DNA of 10,846 nucleotides, taken from the NCBI GenBank assembly GCA_016929465.1, contig JAFGIT010000153.1, forward strand, positions 1 to 10,846. The letters are read 5' to 3'. Made by a program: the position numbers and the translations under genes. The stretch's first letter is position 1. Each line of letters begins with the position of its first letter. This DNA is from Candidatus Coatesiibacteriota bacterium (lineage in GTDB: Bacteria > B130-G9). Of the stretch, positions 6,372 to 10,846 are shown one piece after another. The notes under the pieces were generated by a model. It saw only the letters and a list, made by a program, of their open reading frames with translations. It searched no databases and was not told the DNA's origin.

Positions 6372-8181
6372 CGACTACCCCTTCCTGGTCCTGTTCTTTC
6401 GGTCTTATTTGTCTCACTTTCAACGAGCGCAAGCGATTTATCGCCGCGCCTATTTCGAAGCTTCTCGGCTTGGCGTAATCTCCACGCACATAGGGCGATA
6501 GAATATCCAGGCCCTTCTCCGAGATATCTTGACAGATCTTCTTAATCAGTTCTGGAATCGTCATGCTGCTATCCAGATCCTTTAAATAGCTCATCACACC
6601 ATAGTAAATGGCATCAGCAATTGCTCTTGTTTGGCAGCGGTCCACCAGCTGGTCCAGGGCCGAGAGGTCTATCTCGCTTTCCCCATATTGTATCTTTGAT
6701 TTGCCCTTGACCTCCAGCTTAACCTCATGCTGACCGGAGTGAGCGCTCATCGAGCGCTTTATCGGACATCGGGAAATGAGCTCGCCGAATCTATCTCCTC
6801 CCTCAATCTGCCGCTTTGTCCTATAGTCTATAGCAATAGTCTGAGCCTTGACCGTCATGTCTTTGACGAGATAATTGTCCATTACAAGCACCGTATCCGC
6901 TACATCGAAGTAATCGCCAGAGCCGCCCATGACCAGTATGGTCGAGACGTCCAAGTCGGAATACATTTGCCGAATCTTGTCCACAAAAGGTGTGATTGGT
7001 TCCCTGTCCTTTGGGACGAGCTGCTGCATCCTGACATCTCTGATCATGAAGTTCGTCGCCGAAGTGTCCTCGTCGATGAGTATCAGCTCGGCCCCCATCT
7101 GCAGGGACTCCATGATGCTCGCGCTCTGCGAAGTGCTCCCGCTTGCGTTTTGAGTCGTAAATGCAGATGTGCTCTGCTCGAAGGGCAGATTGTCAATGAA
7201 CGGACGTATGTCCACCTTCTCCACGTTGCGGCCCTGCTCGGACTTGATCTTGATTGCGCTCTCTGTGGTTACTACATACTCCCTTCCGTCGCCGGGCAAG
7301 TGATTGTAAATCCCCTTTTCGAGAGCAGAAAGAAGCGTCGATTTTCCATGGAAGCCGCCCCCAGCTATCAGGGTCACTCCCGGCGCAAGCGCCATCCCTC
7401 CAATTGTACCGCGATTCGGCGTCTTGATCTCTATGCGCAGGCTCTGTGGAGACTTGAACGGGATGACTATGCTTGCGCCGATTTCCCCTGGATTGACCAC
7501 ATTTAGCGTGCCAGCATCGACCATGATACCGGCCATCGGCCGGTCATCTACGCCGCTTCTGCGCGGCAATATGGAGCCATCTGCAACGAAGGCTATCAGC
7601 CCCAATTCCACAAGCTTCTGCCGCATGAATTCCTGGTCCTCGACTACTTCAATGTGCTTCGTCAGGGCATTCTTGTCGAGATTCTGGTATTTCAGCGATT
7701 GGCGGACAATATTGGGCAGAATCCCGAAGAGCATTGCATAGGCCTCGTTGCCCAATATTATTCGCCCATCGGCCGGCAGTCCGGCTACGAAGCGGGCCTC
7801 CACGTATTCGTCCGTGATGAACATCGAGCTCCTGTCCAGGACCTCTTGGCCACACGGGACAATCGAAAGCGCGCCACTTTTTCCGGAGCCACGGACCTTC
7901 TGACGCGATTCGTTACAACTGGAATAGAACTTTCGTGTGAGGTAGTCGCCCAGTGCTATACGGCGCACGGGAGATGAATAGAGCGCTTGCGGGAATCCCG
8001 CCACATCGCAGGGCACACGCACACGCAGCCGCGAAGGCCGCGCGAATGGATCGCTCTGTATCTTGTCGAATATCAGGACATAGTCCTCAAATTTGTATCG
8101 TCCGGCCAGGGTTTTATAAGATTTATAGCCCGACCTGTCGATGCTCTTGAGTACCGCCTTTAAGTCATCGCTGCTCTGCAT
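6349..8181 (-). CDS. Predicted ATPase of the ABC class (COG3044/PF09818 type)
   Basis: A 610-residue soluble protein with no signal peptide or membrane segment. The N-terminal region shows the family marks GYKSYKTLAGRYKFEDY (19-35) and DPFARPSRLRVRVP (44-57). LPRRSGVDDRPM (205-216) precedes the ATPase core. The core has a P-loop GGGFHGKST (274-282), an ABC-signature-like segment GSTSQSASIMESL (348-360) and a Walker B segment AELILIDEDTSATNFMIRD (364-382). GGSGDYFDVADTVLVMDNY (419-437) stands where transporters have the H-loop. This is not an ABC transporter subunit. Family function in bacteria is not established; from memory the trypanosome homologue MRB1590 is an RNA-binding ATPase of RNA editing, so RNA binding is a plausible but unproven role. 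The start is ATG 8181 with a modest AAGAG upstream. The gene overlaps secD by 23 bases, which places it in the Sec operon. Confidence 0.92.
   Translation of the reverse strand: MQSSDDLKAVLKSIDRSGYKSYKTLAGRYKFEDYVLIFDKIQSDPFARPSRLRVRVPCDVAGFPQALYSSPVRRIALGDYLTRKFYSSCNESRQKVRGSGKSGALSIVPCGQEVLDRSSMFITDEYVEARFVAGLPADGRIILGNEAYAMLFGILPNIVRQSLKYQNLDKNALTKHIEVVEDQEFMRQKLVELGLIAFVADGSILPRRSGVDDRPMAGIMVDAGTLNVVNPGEIGASIVIPFKSPQSLRIEIKTPNRGTIGGMALAPGVTLIAGGGFHGKSTLLSALEKGIYNHLPGDGREYVVTTESAIKIKSEQGRNVEKVDIRPFIDNLPFEQSTSAFTTQNASGSTSQSASIMESLQMGAELILIDEDTSATNFMIRDVRMQQLVPKDREPITPFVDKIRQMYSDLDVSTILVMGGSGDYFDVADTVLVMDNYLVKDMTVKAQTIAIDYRTKRQIEGGDRFGELISRCPIKRSMSAHSGQHEVKLEVKGKSKIQYGESEIDLSALDQLVDRCQTRAIADAIYYGVMSYLKDLDSSMTIPELIKKICQDISEKGLDILSPYVRGDYAKPRSFEIGAAINRLRSLKVRQIRPKEQDQEGVVGEKESVG
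6378..6385 (-). promoter_or_regulatory. Ribosome binding site for secD, inside the upstream gene
   Basis: GGAAGGGG on the minus strand ends 6 bases before the GTG start at 6369-6371. It lies within the 3' coding end of the ABC-class ATPase gene, so secD initiation occurs on RNA still being translated from that gene. It decides the GTG start. Confidence 0.65.
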
Positions 8182-8222
8182 AATCTCTTAACTCGTTCAA
8201 AAATGCTCCCAATTGGGCAATA

Positions 8223-8978
8223 TCACCCACTGACTGCCGCCCTAAATTCTTTCCTATACTCGAAGTCAAGGAGGCCACTCATAAAATAGCGCAGTCGTAT
8301 TGAACCAGTGCCCTCTGTTACCATAATGCGCTTCAAGATAAAAGCATGTTTAGAATCCTGCGTCGCTCCTCTTATCGTCGAACATGCGGCGGAATAGCCG
8401 GCCTGCTTGGCACATTCGACCACCCGAGCATCAAAAAGCCCATACGGATATGCAAATGTGACAACGTCGGAGCCGATGAGTCCTGACAGCACGGCTTTGG
8501 AGTCAAGCATTTGTCTATTCAACTCTGCAAAAGCGAGAGCAGTCAAGTCGGTGTGCTTGCAGCCGTGCGAACCTATCTCGAAGCCATCTCGAGAGAGAGC
8601 CAAAATCTCATCTTCTCCCATTATCTCGAATGATCTATTTTTCTTCTTCCGCCAATCACTGGACATCCCGATGTAATCAGTCGGAACGTAAAATGTCGCC
8701 GTGCAGCCGATGCTACTCAAAAGAGGATAAGCATATTCGAAATTATTCCTAGCTCCATCATCGAACGTGAAAACGAATTTGCGATTGAGTGAGGCAGTAT
8801 CGCCGCCATCCAGACATTCGGCAAGCCGTTTAACGGAAATCGATTCAAAGCCGCGCTCCAGGAACCAATCTGCAATCTCGTGAAGCTTGGACTGACTGAC
8901 AAAAAGCGCAGAGCGATGCGTCGAAGCGTCATCCGCCTCAACATGGTGGAACATGAAGACAGGTACTCGCGCCTGCAT
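8223..8978 (-). CDS. NodB-type polysaccharide deacetylase family protein, apparently cytoplasmic
   Basis: A 251-residue carbohydrate esterase family 4 type domain that would remove N-acetyl or formyl groups from a sugar, using a bound divalent metal. The NodB motifs are present in order: FMFHHV (8-13), TFDDG (71-75) with the catalytic base Asp73 and metal ligand Asp74, SHGCKHTDL (137-145) with metal ligands His138 and His142, and FAYPYGLFD (175-183). LKRIMV near 215-220 probably corresponds to the late conserved block. No signal peptide or membrane segment precedes the domain, unlike peptidoglycan or PgaB-type deacetylases, so it may act on a cytoplasmic or lipid-linked sugar. The start is ATG 8978, only 5 bases after the glycosyltransferase stop codon, with AGAG overlapping that junction; translational coupling is likely. 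The exact substrate cannot be read from the sequence. Confidence 0.92.
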   Translation of the reverse strand: MQARVPVFMFHHVEADDASTHRSALFVSQSKLHEIADWFLERGFESISVKRLAECLDGGDTASLNRKFVFTFDDGARNNFEYAYPLLSSIGCTATFYVPTDYIGMSSDWRKKKNRSFEIMGEDEILALSRDGFEIGSHGCKHTDLTALAFAELNRQMLDSKAVLSGLIGSDVVTFAYPYGLFDARVVECAKQAGYSAACSTIRGATQDSKHAFILKRIMVTEGTGSIRLRYFMSGLLDFEYRKEFRAAVSG

Positions 8979-8983
8979 CGTCT

Positions 8984-10117
8984 CTAATCGCCCTTTCCGG
9001 TTCTCAATAATACGTCGTAAATGCTCTGCAGCCTCGAGACCGCAGTGTCGAGATCGAATCTTGCCTCTACGAGCCCTCGACCAGCGTTGCCCATGGTTTT
9101 TCTAACCATCTCACTTGCGCCGAGCTCGATCATCCTCTGCACCAGCGCGTCATTGTCTTTTAGAGGAACGACATAGCCCGTGTGGCCATTCCAGACTATC
9201 TCGGGCAGCGCACCAGCGTCAGAGGTGATGATGGGCTTACCCATGGCCATCGCCTCCACGACAACGCGCCCGAATCCCTCGGTTCTGCTCGGCATGACCA
9301 GGATGTCAATTGCCGCATAATATGGGATTGGGTCTTCTTGGTGGCCGGTCATGACAATCCGGTCCTGAAGCCCTCTCTCCGCAATCATCCGCAGGAGATC
9401 GTCCTTGAATGAACTGCCTTTGCCCTTAGCCTCACCAACAATCAACAGCCGTGCCCGTTCGCTAGTTTCTGCAACGCGAGAAAAAGCCGCGATCAATAGA
9501 TCGAGCCCCTTCAAGTGGTCGATTCGACCCACTGCACCGAATACGATGGAGTCCAACTCAAAGCCGTAGCGATTTCGGACAGCGTCCCCCGAGATCGCGG
9601 GATCGAAGCGGCGCAGATCGACGCCGTTGGGCATGTAGAATACTCTGCCTTTCAGGGAGCCGAATTCCGTTAAGATGCTCTCGGCCGCCCTGGAGGTCGA
9701 GATGACAACGTCTGCTTTGTCCAGATAATACTTGCGAGCCTTCTCGGAATCGATCTCAGTCCTGACGTGCGCCACGACTGGTATCTTGAATGGTTTTATC
9801 GCCCATATAGCGTATGGCACGTCCCATAGGCTATTCGCGTGTAATAGCGACACGTCTCGGTTACGGATGAGACTCCGAAGCGCGCTTATGGCAAATGGGA
9901 TTCGAGGGAAGCTCTTGCCCTTGCGGGCCATGGGCATCCTGATGAGCGCGGTTTCGACACCATTCGTGTTGCCATGCCATGCCGGCGGCTTGGAGCAGGC
10001 CACAACTGGCTCGAAGCGAGCGCGTTCGAGGCCATAGACTATATCTCTAAGGCTCTCCCAGGCCCCGCCAGGCCTTGTACTACCATGAACGTATAGTATT
10101 CTCTGCATTGAACTCAA
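8984..10117 (-). CDS. GT4-type glycosyltransferase (GT-B fold)
   Basis: A 377-residue retaining glycosyltransferase of the GT4 kind, which moves a sugar from a nucleotide donor to a lipid-linked or glycan acceptor at the cytoplasmic face. The N-terminal Rossmann half begins RILYVHGSTRPGGAWESL (6-23), with the glycine-rich acceptor-side loop. The linker has MPNGVDLRRF (162-171). The C-terminal donor half has GAVGRIDHLKGLDLLI (194-209) and the diagnostic E-x7-E motif, Glu280 to Glu288, in SRTEGFGRVVVEAMAMGKP. There is no membrane segment. TTG 10117 has AGGA 6 bases upstream and is taken as the start; ATG 10108 (residue 4) is an alternative that fits the usual family start but has a weaker site. 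It is nearly contiguous with the deacetylase, suggesting that the two act on the same glycan. Donor and acceptor are unknown. Confidence 0.94.
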   Translation of the reverse strand: MSSMQRILYVHGSTRPGGAWESLRDIVYGLERARFEPVVACSKPPAWHGNTNGVETALIRMPMARKGKSFPRIPFAISALRSLIRNRDVSLLHANSLWDVPYAIWAIKPFKIPVVAHVRTEIDSEKARKYYLDKADVVISTSRAAESILTEFGSLKGRVFYMPNGVDLRRFDPAISGDAVRNRYGFELDSIVFGAVGRIDHLKGLDLLIAAFSRVAETSERARLLIVGEAKGKGSSFKDDLLRMIAERGLQDRIVMTGHQEDPIPYYAAIDILVMPSRTEGFGRVVVEAMAMGKPIITSDAGALPEIVWNGHTGYVVPLKDNDALVQRMIELGASEMVRKTMGNAGRGLVEARFDLDTAVSRLQSIYDVLLRTGKGD

Positions 10118-10183
10118 AATCGATCCTATCCGAAGACTGCGACGGGCTCTTATCGCCCTGGCCGCAATGAGCGTCCGGTCGTA

Positions 10184-10198
10184 GGGGCAATATGCCCC
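10184..10198. repeat. Perfect 6-bp inverted repeat between yajC and the glycosyltransferase gene
   Basis: GGGGCA and TGCCCC flank a 3-base loop, within the 92-base gap at 10118-10209, the largest gap in the window. On the minus-strand transcript it would form a G+C-rich hairpin 12 bases after the yajC stop codon. No run of T follows, so it is not a canonical intrinsic terminator. It could slow RNA decay, attenuate transcription, or be an operator half-pair. The rest of the gap shows no convincing promoter. Confidence 0.4.
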
Positions 10199-10209
10199 AA
10201 TATCCGACC

Positions 10210-10632
10210 CTATTTCGTGGCGTCGTTCTCGGGCTGGCCTACGACGGCGATTGCGGTCCGATCGATTTCGAGTTTGACCTTTTCCGCGACCTTCAAAGAG
10301 ACTGTGTTTTCAGAGATGCTAGCGACGGTGCCGTGTATTCCGCCAGAGGTCGTTATCCTATCTCCGACCTTAAGGTCGCTCTGCATCCGTTTTATTTCTT
10401 TCTGGCGCCTCTGCTGGGGTCTAATTAGCAGGAAATAGAAGATGACGAGAATCGCGCCCATGAATAGCAGGGATGAATAGGGACTTCCAGCTTCGCCGCC
10501 GCCCTGGGCGGGCGCCATGGCGCTAGCGGGTGCCTCAAAGAAGGCCAGGAGTGAAATGACGGCCATATACTTCAGTAACGCCCTGGTTCGAATTCGTCCC
10601 GAGGGGCATGCAAAATCGCGTAACTTTAGCAA
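10210..10632 (-). CDS. yajC: Preprotein translocase subunit YajC
   Basis: YajC is a small single-span inner-membrane protein that associates with SecDF and the holo-translocon. The 140-residue product has the family core: a membrane segment (about 53-70) running into LLIRPQQRRQKEIKRMQ (68-84), followed by the cytoplasmic beta-rich domain LKVGDRITTSGGIHGTVASI (87-106). Typical YajC proteins are 85-115 residues. The extra length is N-terminal: a basic stretch, a hydrophobic stretch (19-33) and APASAMAPAQGGGEAGS (34-50), which looks like a signal peptide with a possible cleavage after Ala-Ser-Ala, then a Gly-rich linker. TTG 10632 is chosen because AAGGAG lies 7 bases upstream; starting at Met23 would shorten the hydrophobic segment. 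It follows tgt by 11 bases, as in many bacteria, but secD is not adjacent. Confidence 0.95.
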   Translation of the reverse strand: MLKLRDFACPSGRIRTRALLKYMAVISLLAFFEAPASAMAPAQGGGEAGSPYSSLLFMGAILVIFYFLLIRPQQRRQKEIKRMQSDLKVGDRITTSGGIHGTVASISENTVSLKVAEKVKLEIDRTAIAVVGQPENDATK

Positions 10633-10639
10633 AATATTT

Positions 10640-10643
10640 CTCC

Positions 10644-10645
<2 letters not shown>
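10640..10645 (-). promoter_or_regulatory. Ribosome binding site for yajC (TTG start)
   Basis: A consensus AAGGAG on the minus strand lies 7 bases before the TTG at 10630-10632 and overlaps the tgt stop codon at 10644-10646. This supports both the TTG start and coupled translation from tgt. Confidence 0.8.

Positions 10646-10846
<201 letters not shown>

Noticed and set aside
6727-7506. A 259-codon plus-strand frame inside the ABC-class ATPase gene
   Set aside because: The minus strand here encodes the P-loop and Walker B core of a recognised family; the plus frame has no family resemblance and is a shadow.
6349-8181. An ABC transporter ATP-binding subunit
   Set aside because: There is no partner permease, the length and N-terminal motifs are those of the stand-alone ABC-class ATPase family, and the signature and H-loop regions differ from transporter subunits.
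10184-10198. Intrinsic terminator after yajC
   Set aside because: The hairpin is short and is followed by TACGACC rather than a T-run, so it does not meet the pattern; it is kept only as an inverted repeat.

Overview
The window is a single co-directional block, with every supportable gene on the minus strand, so transcription runs from the right edge to the left edge. From 5' to 3' the genes are: the C-terminal end of tgt (queuosine tRNA-guanine transglycosylase, cut by the window edge), yajC, a GT4-type glycosyltransferase, a NodB-type polysaccharide deacetylase, an ATPase of the ABC class (COG3044/PF09818 type), secD, secF, a bifunctional-type rel/spoT gene, ridA, and a FabD-like protein running off the left edge. 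Gaps are short (5 to 92 bases) and one pair overlaps, which suggests one long transcription unit. No rRNA, tRNA, CRISPR array, insertion sequence or convincing terminator was found.

The organism is a bacterium with a roughly balanced G+C content (by eye), frequent TTG and GTG starts, and purine-rich ribosome binding sites. The tgt-yajC-(...)-secD-secF order is the widespread bacterial Sec arrangement. The secDF-to-rel proximity also recalls the secDF-recJ-apt-rel order known in other bacteria, here without recJ and apt. I cannot assign a phylum from the sequence alone. Separate secD and secF genes and a two-hydrophobic-segment YajC would fit a diderm, possibly a deltaproteobacterium-like or uncultivated lineage.

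Right part (about 8223-10846): tgt and yajC are followed by two carbohydrate genes that are nearly fused in translation (5-base gap). Both proteins look cytoplasmic, which fits a step in making a surface glycan. They separate yajC from secDF. Middle (about 3597-8181): the ABC-class ATPase overlaps the start of secD by 23 bases, and secD and secF encode the proton-motive-force-driven accessory subunits of the Sec translocon. SecF carries an extra helix-hairpin-helix-like segment in its periplasmic domain. Left part (1-3556): a complete (p)ppGpp synthetase/hydrolase with an acidic insertion beside its hydrolase motif, a canonical RidA imine deaminase, and a FabD homologue lacking its catalytic serine and other key residues.

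The most notable observations are the apparently inactive FabD-like protein, the ComEA-like insertion in SecF, the acidic insertion in Rel, and the placement of a glycan pair plus a poorly understood ABC-class ATPase inside the Sec operon. There is no obvious mobile or defence system here.
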